From Sporothrix humicola (taxonomy: Eukaryota; Ascomycota; Sordariomycetes; Ophiostomatales; Ophiostomataceae), in assembly GCA_021396245.1 (NCBI GenBank), contig WNYE01000076.1:62001-126000 (forward strand): 64,000 bases of DNA, read 5' to 3'. Position numbers and translations under genes: made by a program. The notes beneath the pieces were generated by a model that saw only the letters and a program-made list of their open reading frames with translations, was not told the origin of the DNA and did not search any database. Positions 1-10,933 of this stretch are shown here, piece after piece. How positions within the stretch are numbered: position 1 is the first letter of the stretch; the number at the start of each line of letters is the position of its first letter.

Positions 1-1022
1 GTGCGTGTGACGCAGCGTCATGTGGTTCAGATCCTCGACGTACTGTGCGGCAATGGTTGTGCCGCTCATCTTTTGCAGCTCCTCGATCTTGTCCTTTGCC
101 GACGGCGGGAACTTGATTTGCATCGGGCAGCGGTACCAGTCGGCAAAGTAGATGAGGTTGAGCATCACGCGCACCGTGTCTTCCGTCTTGTTGGGCATAC
201 CGGCGTGCCACAGCCGCATGTCGCGGATAATGATACTGCCGCGTTTGAGCGAGGGCTGCACTGGCGGGACAACCTTGCGGCGTTCCGACAAGAGATGGGG
301 GAAGATGCCGTTGACGCCGTTTTGATCCCTAAAATGGGTGATGTTGTGTGTGCCCAGCCAGACTTCCGTGCTGCCCATGAATGCGTCACAGTCCACAGGG
401 ATGATGTTGACAGCCAGAGCAAAACAGGCTCTCGGGTGCTCGTAATGGACGTCGCTGTGGACTGGCTGACGAGACTCGCCCGGGAAGTTGGTGTTGGCCT
501 TGTGGTAACGCAGCACCGGATTCGGGCCCATGGCCACGGCGCACACCTGAGCGGCAAACGGGTTGGCGTGTATCGACGGGTGGAGGTATTCTGGATCGGG
601 GATCATGTGCTGCAGGATGTTCTGGGCCTTCTTGTCGTAGTTGAACTGTGTTCCGGGTATTTCGCGGAGGATTCTGGGCTGTTAGCAATGCTCAAATTTG
701 AGGATGGAATAAATATCATAAAGACGTACTTGGCCTGCTTGATCATGGGCTCGTTGATGAGATCCAGTGCCTCGTCTTCAACTGCATCGTTTAAGACAAC
801 AACGCCATCTGCGACAAGGGCGACGATGGCCTTCTCAATGTTCTGTTTGGACATCACCCCAGAGGCGCGCTCCTCGGCCGTGATCTCGACCTCGGTGACC
901 GTTGGCACAGGTCCATCTTCAGGAGTCGCATCTGTACCGGGATATTTCTTGACTTCTGGTTTATCGACAGACTTGGTGACACTTTCTGCGGTGGAAGGAG
1001 AATCAGCACGTGCTGGAGCCAT
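1..1022 (-). CDS. Phytanoyl-CoA dioxygenase (PhyH) family protein, 3' end outside the window
   Basis: Non-haem Fe(II)/2-oxoglutarate oxygenase of the PhyH family; fungal members hydroxylate acyl chains or secondary metabolites, so the substrate is open. Exons are 1022-730 and 673-1, with a 56-bp intron (GTACGT donor, CCCAG acceptor) that keeps frame. About 322 residues are visible and no stop is reached, so the C-terminus lies beyond position 1. The metal triad is visible: an HSD (HxD) motif in the second exon and a distal His in LWHAGMPN, followed by an Arg that could hold 2-oxoglutarate. The first 60 or so residues are a Ser/Thr/Pro/Glu-rich leader without a clear signal peptide. An in-frame extension upstream of the chosen ATG looks like 5' UTR. 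It diverges from the UNC93-like transporter. Confidence 0.85.
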
Positions 1023-1970
1023 GGTTGTGAACTGTGTGCTGTGATGGGGAGCGATGATTGTTGGCAAGGTAAGCCTATTCGATGTTCCAAGTCGAAATAT
1101 ATAAATTTCAAAGACTTGTAGAATTTTTGGAAGGAAAGGGATGTTTTCTGGAGTATTTGTCGAGGGCAGAAATTCAAAAGAGTGTGGGATGTTGTTCAAT
1201 CAGGGGTCGAGGCCGTTCCTTCCGTTTTGGGAAACTGGGACAGCTGTCTCCATTTCCATTCGCAGCATTGGATATGCGACATACTCAATACTACGTATCT
1301 CTCCAACACACCAACACAGCATAGAGATCACAAGATATCATAATCGCCAACTTTAAAAGCATCCGCGCGTATTGATTGCCGAACGATCTCTGATTGGAGT
1401 GCCTGGCCGGCCGGGGTACGGCACCGATCGCGCTGGTGCGAGTTTGGCGCATTTTGGTGCATTTTGACAGATGCTGCGCTAGTCCTAAACAGGCAATTTT
1501 AACAGTTGTAGGGGGTCGGGTGCCGACTAGCGACATCAACCCCCGCTAATTGTCATGATACGGATGCTCGACAAGGTGCCGATAAGAGGGGGTGAGAAGG
1601 CTGGGAAAGCATGCAATGGTCGATATGACATATCTGGTTAAAGTTTATTCAAATGTCGTGTCGCGTGGACGTTTCCTGCATCAACTCATGATCCCTGTCT
1701 GAATTACAGATAGGCCAGCTCCAATTGGTACTCGTTGCGTCGTGCTTGGACTGGACAGAATTGCACTAGCTAATCTCTAGATATGGATGAGTTATCTTGA
1801 GGTTGAGCGGGAGCTTATTATCACCAATAGACATAAGTGCATATGGTGACAACTGGATATATAACTGTCGCCCACATTCATTTTGAATCGAATCCGACGA
1901 TCGTCACAACACAACGCACATCAAGACAAACCCAACAAACCAACCGGCAACACCCGACTTTGCCAACAAT
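1023..1970. promoter_or_regulatory. Divergent intergenic promoter (PhyH gene / UNC93-like gene)
   Basis: Non-coding spacer between two head-to-head genes. It should carry both promoters. I see no convincing repeat, RNA gene or conserved box; the short ORFs in it lack coding character. Confidence 0.5.
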
Positions 1971-3693
1971 ATGGCCGATACTGTCGTTGACACGGCGGAC
2001 ACTGCCAAGGAGAATGTCATCTGTAAGTAAATCGAAAGTAATCTCAATATGATAGGGCACAAGCTGACGTCTCCAGCCGACCACGATGTTTATGTCCCAC
2101 CGAAAGGACGCAAGATCTTTGGCATCCACATGCCCGTCTACCGTTCGCCGATGACGCAGATCTGGATCGTTGCGTTCATTCTGTTCCTCAACCCCGGCAT
2201 GTACAATGCCCTGGCTGGTCTTGGTGGTGCAGGCCAGGTCGATGCCACTGTGCAAAACAATGCGGGCGTTGCTCTGCACAGTACTTTTGCCGTCCTGGGC
2301 TTCATTGCCGGCATCGCCAACAACTACCTGTATGTGATGCTCCCTTCAAAAATTTCCTCTTCACACCTTCTGACGTGTGCAGCGGCGTCAAGTGGACAAT
2401 GGCGATTGGTGGCACTGGCTATGCCCTCTACAGTGCTTCCTTTCTCTGCTACAACCACACGCAGAATGCCGGCTTCGTCATCTTTTCTGGTGCCTACCTC
2501 GGTTTCTGTGCTGCCTTTTTGTGGTGTGCTCAAGGTGTTGTCATGATGGCCTATCCAACTGAAGACCAACGTGGCCGGGCCATTGCCATTACCTGGTTCA
2601 CATTCAACCTGGGCGCCGTCATTGGAGCGGCCGTGACGGTCGGCCAGAACTGGAAAGTCAAGGCCGGCCACGTAACTGACGGCACATACATTGCGTTTAT
2701 CGTTCTCGAAGCCATGGGTGCAATCTTGTGCTGCTTCCTGGCACCGAGTGAGCAGATCATACGCAGCGATGGTACGCGCGTGCAGAAAGTGGTGCATCCC
2801 AGTCTCATGAGCGACATCATCGGTCTGTGGACGACCCTGAAAACGGACTGGTGGGTGCTGCTGCTGTTCCCCATGTTCTTTGCCAGCAACTACTTCTACA
2901 CCTACCAATTCAATGGTGAGTCCCCGTGTTCGCCCATTAAAATTTATTGTCACTCACTAACACCACAGACATGAACTCGTACTACTTTTCGACACGGACG
3001 CGGGCCTTTAATAATGTCTTTTATTGGGTGGCGCAGATGATTGGCGCGGCCGCCATTGGTTACCTCCTCGACTACACCCGTATCGGACGTCGCAAGCGTG
3101 CCTTGATCGGCTGGGTCATCCTGTTTGTCCTCGTCAACGTCATCTGGGGTGGCGGCGTGGTGTTCCTCAGACAGACCCACCGCGGCGTCACTTCTCCACT
3201 CATGGATCTTTACGACCACAACTACTTTTGGTACTTGTTTCTGTACATGTGGTACGGCTTCTTGGACGCCCTCTGGCAGAGCTACGCCTACTACACCATG
3301 GGCGCTATGAGCAACGACCCCAAGAAGCTGGCGTACTATGCAGGCTTCTACAAGTCCATCCAGGCCGTCGGCGCCTCTGTCGTCTCGCATCTAGATGCCG
3401 TCAAGACGCCCTACTCTGGCATGTTTGCCTCGTCCTGGGCACTCATGGCTGGCAGTCTGCTGGTGGCGCTGCCCGTCTACATCTGGCGCATCAAGGATAC
3501 GGAGCAGACCGACTCGGACTTTGAGGACACAGTGGGCGTTGATGTCAATAAGGAAGTCGATGATATTGCTGGAGAGGCCATTCCTACAAAGGCTGGTCTT
3601 CCAGAGACACTTCCCAGCACTGGTCCTATGGGTGTTATTGGTATGACATCCGAGGCAGCCGAGATGGGTGATACCGAGGTGGTCAAGGAGTAG
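1971..3693 (+). CDS. UNC93-like major facilitator transporter
   Basis: Polytopic membrane protein of the UNC93/DUF895 branch of the major facilitator superfamily, 520 aa. Fungal members are plasma- or vacuolar-membrane transporters of unknown substrate. Exons are 1971-2022, 2077-2329, 2383-2915 and 2969-3693; the three introns are 53-54 bp with GTAAGT, GTATGT and GTGAGT donors, and all joins keep frame. After a short acidic N-terminus come many hydrophobic segments (about 11-12), with a loop near residue 260 before the DMNSYYFSTRTRAFNN stretch and a GRRKRA loop. The last 70 residues are hydrophilic and acidic. An AATAAA-like signal follows the stop. The start is the first ATG, directly before the first donor. 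Confidence 0.85.
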
Positions 3694-3830
3694 ACAGGGA
3701 GTGAGGATTTTTTAGGCTGTGTCTACCACTCATAGTCGTCAGATATACAGTTGTGGTCTGCCCCGAGAAGTAAATAAATAACACATTTTATCCGGGAATA
3801 TAATTGACCTTTCAGTACTCTGCACATTCA

Positions 3831-4864
3831 TCATTCAGCAGCTGCTTCTGTTGTCGTAGTAGTCTCGTCCTCTTCACCATTTTCGTTCCCCTTATCCTCG
3901 CCCGGTTCTTCCTCGACCTCTACAAGCTCGTTCTCTGGATAGTCGATCTGGACCTCCGTTTCGTACATCCCAATGTATATTCTAAGTCGCGTCTCCAGCG
4001 CATTGCGATAGCGATGGTCACAATGTCTGAAAGGCTGCAACGCTCGTCTCTAGTGCTGGTGATGTCTGCGTCACGAAGGACGGGCAGTTCCGGCTTCGGC
4101 TCGGGCGGGCAGTCGCATTGCTCGCCGTCTATCAATCGAGACCAGCAGCAATCATGGGTCCTGCTCCACTTGACAAAAGCATCGACGTACGTTTTGTGGC
4201 AGGCCATGTGCGCTGTTATGTACCGTTCCATTTTGACCACGTCGAGCCGGCCGCGGAGCGCAAACCACTTGCGAAACATGATGCCCCACGCCGGCGTGTC
4301 ACGGACGTCGTTGTTGTGGGGTTCTGTTTCGAGGGCGAGCATGTCGGGGATCAACGACACAAGGTCGGCCATGGCCTCGAAGCAGGCGACATGGTAGTAC
4401 TCGTTGCGATTGAATATGTGGGCATTGGGCTCGTGGATGCGGATGCGGACGTCATCCTTAATTTTGCCGTATGTGTCTTCCAGCTGTCGGGCGAACCCCT
4501 CTGGGATGGCCTTGCCGAGCTCTTGTGCAGTTTTTTCGGCGGCATCTTCCGCGGTCCTCTTGACTAGGCAGTCCACATACGCACGGCATTTCGCGCCACC
4601 GCCGTAGCTCGCAGGCGTCTTTTGCAGTGTAATCTTAGCGTCGTCGCGCCGGAGCGTTGGCAGCAGCTTGTCGCCTCGCTCCCGGAGCCACGCCTCCGGG
4701 GTCATTACCTTGCGGCGCTCGGCCTTGATTTTGGCCTCCTCGTTTCCCTTCCGCAACGTTTCCATGAGCTCTTCTCGGGTAGGCTCGGGACGGCGTCTGG
4801 CTTCTTCGGCTGCCGCCTGTCTAGGAAGACTAGCGTTTACACGGGCGATCAACTCCGGGTCCAT
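3831..4864 (-). CDS. Hypothetical protein with Lys/Arg-rich middle and acidic Glu/Thr tail
   Basis: No family recognised. The long frame from the ATG at 4864 encodes a charged, largely helical protein with several Cys and His residues (including a CRAYVDC stretch) and no membrane segment. Read straight through, it ends at 3920 in a Ser/Arg-rich tail that looks out of frame. A 47-bp intron (4081-4035; weak GTCCTT donor, TTGCAG acceptor) instead joins to an acidic tail ending at 3831, giving about 328 aa; I prefer this model. A separate frame upstream (5106-4849, or from its internal ATG) has coding-like composition and could be a first exon joined by an intron starting GTATCA; I could not settle this. 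Confidence 0.5.
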
Positions 4865-5499
4865 GCCCCTTGTCGTGTATTTGGCTGTGCAACTTCTTGT
4901 CCACTTTGTTGACGCTTCGAGGCAGGCTCGGTCGATGATACCGGCGACTCGGCTCGTCGCTTGCTGCCGGGCTGTGACGACTCGCCGGGCTGAGGCAATG
5001 GCTCGGTGTTGTTGTCAGCGAGCTTCATATTCTTGCTATGTTGATACAGTGGCGAGTATTTAGATGGCGGTTGTTCGATGTCCGGCGGTGAAATGATCTT
5101 GATCAACAGATGGAAAGTCTCGCAGGTGTAAAAACGTATGAGCGTACAACATCCAGTCTTTGGCCTTCCCCTCTTTTAGAAAAGGGGGAACAATAAATGT
5201 CTTGGGTTCTTATTATCTAGGAAAAGGCAGGGAGAAAAGGCCTCGTAATTCGCTGTTGGATGGTGGGTAGCCTAGGGCCGCCAATATGGCCGCATGGTGG
5301 CCGGCCCCCAATGCCACATTGTTTTATGATACTGTTCAAAGGCGGTGTCAACATCTCGCACTGCTAGTTCCGTATGAAGCATTGCATAGTAATACGGAGG
5401 AGGAAATGAGTCTCCGATGAAGCACAAAGTTTTTTATTGTCTTTGGCGCTAGGTATATCAACAAAATAAAGATTCATATCTCCTGCTGGCATTCCACGC
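4865..5499. other. Spacer, possibly holding a 5' exon of the preceding gene
   Basis: The minus-strand frame 5106-4849 (Ser/Pro/Glu-rich, with KRR and SKRQQ basic patches) is the only coding-like stretch and may belong to the downstream unknown gene. The remainder is non-coding, with an A-rich part near 5175-5230. Confidence 0.35.
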
Positions 5500-6939
5500 T
5501 TATTCCGCCCCCATGGAAGGGCTCCAGAACAGACCGTTGGGATCCCAGTGTGTCTTGATTCCTTGCAGCTTCTCGGCCTTGCGTTGGGGATAATAGTCGG
5601 TGATGCTGGCCGGGAAGGCGAGGTTATTGGCAAAGCTGATGACGGGTTGTGTCTCTTTCTCCTTGGCAACCTCCTTCATGCTAGCAATGTATGCCTTGGA
5701 CTCGGCCTCGACGCTGGGCCCGCCGGCATTCGACCAGAAGGCATTCAGTGCGAGGACACTGCAATCTCTGGTCACGAAGTAGTTGTCCTTTTTCTCTGGC
5801 GTGGCACCCAGTTCAAGTGCTTTCGTGTTGTCCCAGGCGGCAATGGCCAGGTAACTGAGCGCCAAGTCGGGGCGGCCGTTGCCAAAGGCCACAAACTTTT
5901 CAAACAGAGTGACAATTGTGTCCTCAGAGATGGAGTGCAGGAATGTGCCGTCCAGCAGCTTGGTTCCTCCGTGCGCATTGAAAGGTTCCGTGCTGGCATT
6001 GATCTTGGCAAAAGGGACGCCTTCTGTGACGGCCATCACAGCTTTCGAGGACACTTCGGGGCTCAACAAGATCTTGCCGGTTGCTGACGCCTCAGCTTCG
6101 GGCCCAGGTCCAAAGTGCGACCCAATCAGCAGGGCGATCGGTGCTCCTGCATTGGGCATGCTTGGTGGAGCACGGGCAAACAGGAGCGTGGCAGCTGCCG
6201 GGCCCTGGAGGGGCAGCAGGGAAACAAAGGCTCGGGCAGCATCTCGGATGGCCGGACCGGGGAAGATGGCCCGGCGCTGCCAAATATGGTCGCCGTTGTC
6301 GAGATTTAGGTCTGAAAGCCGATGGACTGTGAGGGTAATGGATACGACCACGCCAAGACCATGGCCGGCACCACACAGAGCGTCAAATAGAGACCGTTCG
6401 TCGCCGGTGGACGAGGTACTGATGTTGCGTGAAGTGACGCCGTCAGCAGATGCCGTGACGATCTGTGCCGCCTCCACATTGTCGGCCATCAAACTGTGTA
6501 GACTGTTGAGCGGGCCGTTGCCAACACCCAAGACAGCACCGACGACGCCAACAGCCGATGAGTTGGGCAGTGTCGTGTAGACTCCTTTTTCCAGGAGTGT
6601 CGAGAGGAGCTCGCCAGTGAGGACACCGCCACCGACCGTGACTGTCAAGGCCGCCTCGTCCACTGCAATCGACTTGAAGAGCCGCAGGTCGAGGTAGAGC
6701 GTCTTGGCCGTGACGGGCACAAACGGGGCATGGCCACCGCCGGCCACGATCACGCGCAGTGCGTTGGCAGCTGCATAATGGACAGCAGAAATAATATCGG
6801 CCTCTGTCTCGGGAACGACAACAACGGCCGGAAGGACGACGTGGATGTCCGACCAGCGATCGATGTGGTCGTGAAGACGGTCGTTGGCAGAAGGGAACTT
6901 GACCTCGCAGGTCAGTGGAAGCGGAGGAAGAGCCATCAT
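5500..6939 (-). CDS. FAD-binding oxidoreductase, berberine-bridge-enzyme (BBE) type
   Basis: Flavin-dependent oxidase or dehydrogenase of the PCMH/BBE family, single exon, 479 aa from the MMALPP start (an in-frame upstream ATG at 6993 would add 18 residues). The FAD-binding half includes the GGGHAPFV segment; its His70 is the usual site of covalent flavin attachment. A Gly-rich CGAGHGLGVVVS motif follows near residue 200. The C-terminus ends in a YYPQRK...WDPNGLFWSP stretch typical of the BBE domain. Fungal relatives oxidise oligosaccharides, alcohols or alkaloid and polyketide intermediates; the substrate is unknown. There is no obvious signal peptide with the preferred start, so it may be cytosolic. 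Both neighbours are unknown acidic proteins. Confidence 0.85.
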   Translation of the reverse strand: MMALPPLPLTCEVKFPSANDRLHDHIDRWSDIHVVLPAVVVVPETEADIISAVHYAAANALRVIVAGGGHAPFVPVTAKTLYLDLRLFKSIAVDEAALTVTVGGGVLTGELLSTLLEKGVYTTLPNSSAVGVVGAVLGVGNGPLNSLHSLMADNVEAAQIVTASADGVTSRNISTSSTGDERSLFDALCGAGHGLGVVVSITLTVHRLSDLNLDNGDHIWQRRAIFPGPAIRDAARAFVSLLPLQGPAAATLLFARAPPSMPNAGAPIALLIGSHFGPGPEAEASATGKILLSPEVSSKAVMAVTEGVPFAKINASTEPFNAHGGTKLLDGTFLHSISEDTIVTLFEKFVAFGNGRPDLALSYLAIAAWDNTKALELGATPEKKDNYFVTRDCSVLALNAFWSNAGGPSVEAESKAYIASMKEVAKEKETQPVISFANNLAFPASITDYYPQRKAEKLQGIKTHWDPNGLFWSPSMGAE

Positions 6940-8064
6940 GGTGAGGGTCAAGGGGGGATGTAGATGAATGTCAGTGAGAGAATTGACTAACAAAATAGAC
7001 CGGCGGGAGGTCTCGTATTAATACATGTTTGCTTGTCTACCGTCTGGCTGTCCGCCGTGGATCCGGGGGATTTTGTGGGCCGTTGGCGGATTTCAGCCCT
7101 GTATCCCGGCGTTTGTCAACTTTTTGCGCCGACAAATCCATTGGCCGTCAGCGCTACCAAATCTCACGGCACCGTCAGATCAGCATTATGCAAAACCAAT
7201 CCTCCGACACGCCATCCAGCCACACGTGCGTCGCAGTGCTGCATGCCACCGGAGTCAACGACAGGACAGAATTACTCATCAAAACAAAGAGACGGCGCTT
7301 CGGAGCCAAATAAAAAAGAACGAAAGAAAACCAAAAAAAGAAAAGAAAAAAAGCCGGTTTCCTTTTGGATCGGACATAGCATAAAGTGCAAGGCTCTCTA
7401 ATGACAGGCTGCATCGAAGCGTCGTGGCGGCATACTAGAACCAAAAATGGCCTCCACTGCATCTCGAGGCGGCGTGGCTGCGCCAGACTCTCTTCCGTCC
7501 AGCCACAAATGTGTCACAGACCTTAGTAATTGCCAGCGGTGTGCAATCTGACGTCTGGAAATACAACAAGACGAAACCAAACTCTGCGTATTATCCATCA
7601 AAACGAGGAGACGAATCTCTGGGAACGTTCTTTCTGGGCGATAACCATTTACATTGAGTGTAGCCTTCCATTCCTTTCGTGGAGGAAATGTTCGTCAAAA
7701 CAGAACGAGTGATAACCTTAGGATCAGAATAGAGATCCCAGACGCGACGAAATAAAGAAATGTCAGGTAAACCCGGTCCCGTCAAATACAATGCCAAACT
7801 AGTGACTAAACGGACTCGTCCACCATAGGCCTGAGGCGGGATGTCCCTGGCAGTAAGTGGGGTCGTGAAGTCTGTAAACACAGCTTGGCGCTGAAGTTCA
7901 CGTGGTGGTTGATCACACACAGATTCGGGGGCGTTGCTGCCTGTTTGTCAATCTGAATACCACATATCGCGCCGCATCTCGACGATTTTGACTGTTTCTC
8001 AAACACATGAATTGGGGGTGGCGAAGAAACGTCACAAAAAAAAGTTGAGAAACAATCAGATACC
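6940..8064. other. Intergenic region, no gene seen
   Basis: Short ORFs on both strands lack coding character. A purine-rich, A-rich tract lies around 7310-7355. No RNA gene or recognisable repeat. Confidence 0.4.
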
Positions 8065-8859
8065 ATGGAGCTCAAGATCGGCCAGTCGACGCGCGACGCC
8101 CTGCTGCAAAACCGGACGTTGCGCTGCCTGTACAAAACCAAATACCGACAAGAGTCACGGCAGTTTCGCGATTCTGTCGCATGGGCTGAAGCGCGCATGA
8201 ACAAGTTTTGCACAGAGCTCCTGCGGCAAATCAAGCAACCAACAGAGGCCGACGACGTTGGACCCAAGAAGCCAGATGAGAAGCCAGACACAGAGCCTGC
8301 CACAGACACCGGGGCCACGGATACCGAGACTACAGCGCCAAGTTATGATTACGACACAAAGTTGAACCACATCACCATCTTGCGCGGGACAAAGGCATAT
8401 TTCCTGTTCGACATCTTTCTAGGCGACTGCGACACCGAGACACACAAACGAGTCCTGCGGAGCTTTGACGAACCTGTGCACCTCGTTGTTAGGCGTAATC
8501 ACGTCTACCATGTAAACCGCGGCGACAGGCGCATACAAAAAACGGTGCAGGCCGCGTACACACAGTCGCGGGACAACGACAAGAGTGCACGGCCGCTGTT
8601 TCGCGACAGCCACAACCATCCGATCTATATGAACGGCTATCGCATCGAGGTGGAAGAATGGGCAGGGGTAAAGCCAAGGGAGATTGGGGAGGAAGTCGAA
8701 GAAGAGGAAGAGGAGGAGGAGGAGTATGACGACGACCAAGACAATGTGACACATGAAGACATGCTCAGGGAGGACAACAAGGTGATGGAGGGCCTGAAAC
8801 GGCTGACAAGGGAATACGGCGCCGCCACGGCGCCGCCACGCCGCCGCGAGATGTGGTGA
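8065..8859 (+). CDS. Hypothetical protein with central linker and Glu/Asp-rich stretch
   Basis: Intronless frame of 264 aa that I cannot place in a family. Residues 1-60 are basic and helical (Arg, Lys, Tyr-rich). Residues 70-95 form a Pro/Thr/Asp/Glu linker. Residues 100-205 look globular, mixing hydrophobic strands with His- and Arg-rich segments, including a pair of adjacent VHLVVRRNHVYHVNR-type strands. Residues 210-232 are almost pure Glu/Asp, and the last 30 are helical and charged. There is no signal peptide or membrane segment. The start is the first ATG after a stop-rich leader. Conserved frame length and codon use support a real gene; function unknown. Confidence 0.6.
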   Translation: MELKIGQSTRDALLQNRTLRCLYKTKYRQESRQFRDSVAWAEARMNKFCTELLRQIKQPTEADDVGPKKPDEKPDTEPATDTGATDTETTAPSYDYDTKLNHITILRGTKAYFLFDIFLGDCDTETHKRVLRSFDEPVHLVVRRNHVYHVNRGDRRIQKTVQAAYTQSRDNDKSARPLFRDSHNHPIYMNGYRIEVEEWAGVKPREIGEEVEEEEEEEEEYDDDQDNVTHEDMLREDNKVMEGLKRLTREYGAATAPPRRREMW

Positions 8860-9079
8860 CGGCCATCACGGATGTCAATGATGCTGTGCGTTATAATGTG
8901 GGTTATTACGTGGATCATGAAGGTTGATAACGAGGGGCGACTAGACACACGGGGCGCGCAAAATGTATATCCACACAAGTCAGCATCTATTTATTATAAT
9001 TATGTTGGAAACTACGGTGATAGCCCGCACCTAAACTCATGCTCTATGAAACAATCAGGCAACAAATTGTAAACCACCT

Positions 9080-10933
9080 TCACTTGGACCCAATCTCAAT
9101 AGTTTGAGGGGCAGCTGCCGCCGTCGTGCCGGCCTTGGCGGTGTTTGCCTCGTTGGTTTCGGCGTCGTCCTGGGCCTCTTTATCCTCGGGCTCCAGCTCG
9201 GCTTCGCCGTCGACCAGATTCTGGGCGTCGTTGAGCTCAGGGTTGGGCAGGACGAGCGACAGGATGATGAGGGGCACCGACAGTGAGATGGCCGTAATAC
9301 CCAAAATACGCTGGATGTAGCGGTAGGCCATGATGACGGCCGTTCGCTCGGGCGTGCCCAGTGGATAAACAGGGACAATGGCCGTCAGTGGGCTGGCAAA
9401 GGCCGTGGCAGCGAGCGTGCTGTTGATCGGGGCCAGCTCCAGTTCGAGGCGTGCCGGCAGCAGCTGTGTCCAGATGGCGCCGGACAGCGTGGCACCCAGA
9501 GCCGAGCCGATGTAGTGCACGGCCAGAGACACACCAGTTACGGCTGCCAGGTGCTCGTGCTTGAGGCCGACCTGGAGTGTAGCCTGGGCAGCATAGAAAA
9601 AGATGCCTCCGCCAATGCCCATGACGACTTCGGCGGCAATGACGCCGGCACGGCCTTCGCCGGCAGCACTGCCTCGGAAGTGGATCAGCATGCCCATGGC
9701 GGCCGTGTAGAGGACGGTGCCAAAGACGACAAAGTACTTGAGATGCTTGGCCTTGTAGACGGCGAGACCCAGGAACGGGAAGATGACGGCATTGGTGAAG
9801 CCGTAGAGGGAAGAGATCCGCGTAGCAGCAGCAACACTGAAGCCAAACGACACCTGGAGGAACGTGAACAGATATGTCCCCACCAGCAGGAACGACGAGT
9901 TCTGGAAGATGCCCATCAGTATGGGTGCCCAGACAGCACGGTTTTTGAGCAGAGGGAAGGGGATAATGGGCTTGGGCGCACGCAGTTCCCACAAGACAAA
10001 GACGGGGATACACAGAATGCCGACGACCAGCGGTGCAATAATGTGTGCCTGCTGCCACTTTTTCTGGACGCCGCCGGCCAGCGTAAAGGGCACCAGAGTG
10101 AGGGCCAGCAACGCCACGAGAAGGATGATGCCGACGACATCCAACAGCCAAAACAGCTCTACTAGAAACTGTACTGGCCGCCGACGGGCTGCCGCGATGT
10201 TGGCGTTGACGTGCTCGGCATAGACGACGCTCTGCTTCTTGGCCCGCCGCCCAATGAACCAGAAAGTAAAAATGATGGGCATTGTGGCCACGGGGATAAT
10301 AATGCCCCACATGCCGATGCCCCATTGCCAGCCAATGTGCTTGAGCACCGAGCTCGTGATGCTGCCGCTGACCCACGTGTTGATGATCGTCGGCAGGCCC
10401 GGCACAAAGCTGAACATGACACGCCACCGCGTCGACGAGAAGTCGGCCACCAGGATCTGCATGATAAACAGCACGCTCGTGTGGCCCATTTCCCAGATCA
10501 CGACGCCACCGGAAAACGTCGGCAGGTTGTGTGAGGTCGCTTGGACGATCGTGCCAATTGTGTAAAAGAAAATGGCCAGGCCAATCAGCTCGACGCGGCC
10601 GAAAATATCCGACAGCTTGGCCGAGATGGGCTGCAGCACGGCGCCAATCACGGTGCCCAGCACCACCACCGTTGACAGCAGCGAATGCTCGCCAAACGAC
10701 GACAACGCGTACGGCTGGTACGCATTGCGGCACGTATTGTCGAGGCTGTAGCCGTACGACACGACAAACACGGCGAAGAAGAGGAAGATGCGCTCGGGCC
10801 AGGAGATGAGCCGAGAGAGGACTTCGATGCGGGCCACACCGGTGGGTTTGATCTGGGAGACGGCGGCCAAGGTCGATGTGACGGGAGGTGGAGCTGAAGC
10901 ATGTTGCTCATCTGTTTTCTCAGCTGTGGCCAT
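9080..10933 (-). CDS. Siderophore-iron transporter (MFS, Sit1/MirB-type)
   Basis: Proton-symport transporter of ferric siderophores, 617 aa, single exon. It follows the siderophore branch of the major facilitator superfamily: a long cytosolic N-terminus, then about 14 membrane segments starting at FLFFAVFVVSYGYSLD, with the NTCRNAYQPYA stretch just after helix 1 as in fungal ARN/SIT/Mir transporters, a KLSDIFGR loop between helices 2 and 3, and a basic GRRAKKQ central loop. The C-terminal 50 residues are Glu/Asp/Ala-rich. It would import hydroxamate siderophores at the plasma membrane under iron limitation. No siderophore synthetase or GATA-type regulator is in the window, so it stands alone. 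An iron-dependent promoter is expected but not demonstrated. Confidence 0.88.
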   Translation of the reverse strand: MATAEKTDEQHASAPPPVTSTLAAVSQIKPTGVARIEVLSRLISWPERIFLFFAVFVVSYGYSLDNTCRNAYQPYALSSFGEHSLLSTVVVLGTVIGAVLQPISAKLSDIFGRVELIGLAIFFYTIGTIVQATSHNLPTFSGGVVIWEMGHTSVLFIMQILVADFSSTRWRVMFSFVPGLPTIINTWVSGSITSSVLKHIGWQWGIGMWGIIIPVATMPIIFTFWFIGRRAKKQSVVYAEHVNANIAAARRRPVQFLVELFWLLDVVGIILLVALLALTLVPFTLAGGVQKKWQQAHIIAPLVVGILCIPVFVLWELRAPKPIIPFPLLKNRAVWAPILMGIFQNSSFLLVGTYLFTFLQVSFGFSVAAATRISSLYGFTNAVIFPFLGLAVYKAKHLKYFVVFGTVLYTAAMGMLIHFRGSAAGEGRAGVIAAEVVMGIGGGIFFYAAQATLQVGLKHEHLAAVTGVSLAVHYIGSALGATLSGAIWTQLLPARLELELAPINSTLAATAFASPLTAIVPVYPLGTPERTAVIMAYRYIQRILGITAISLSVPLIILSLVLPNPELNDAQNLVDGEAELEPEDKEAQDDAETNEANTAKAGTTAAAAPQTIEIGSK

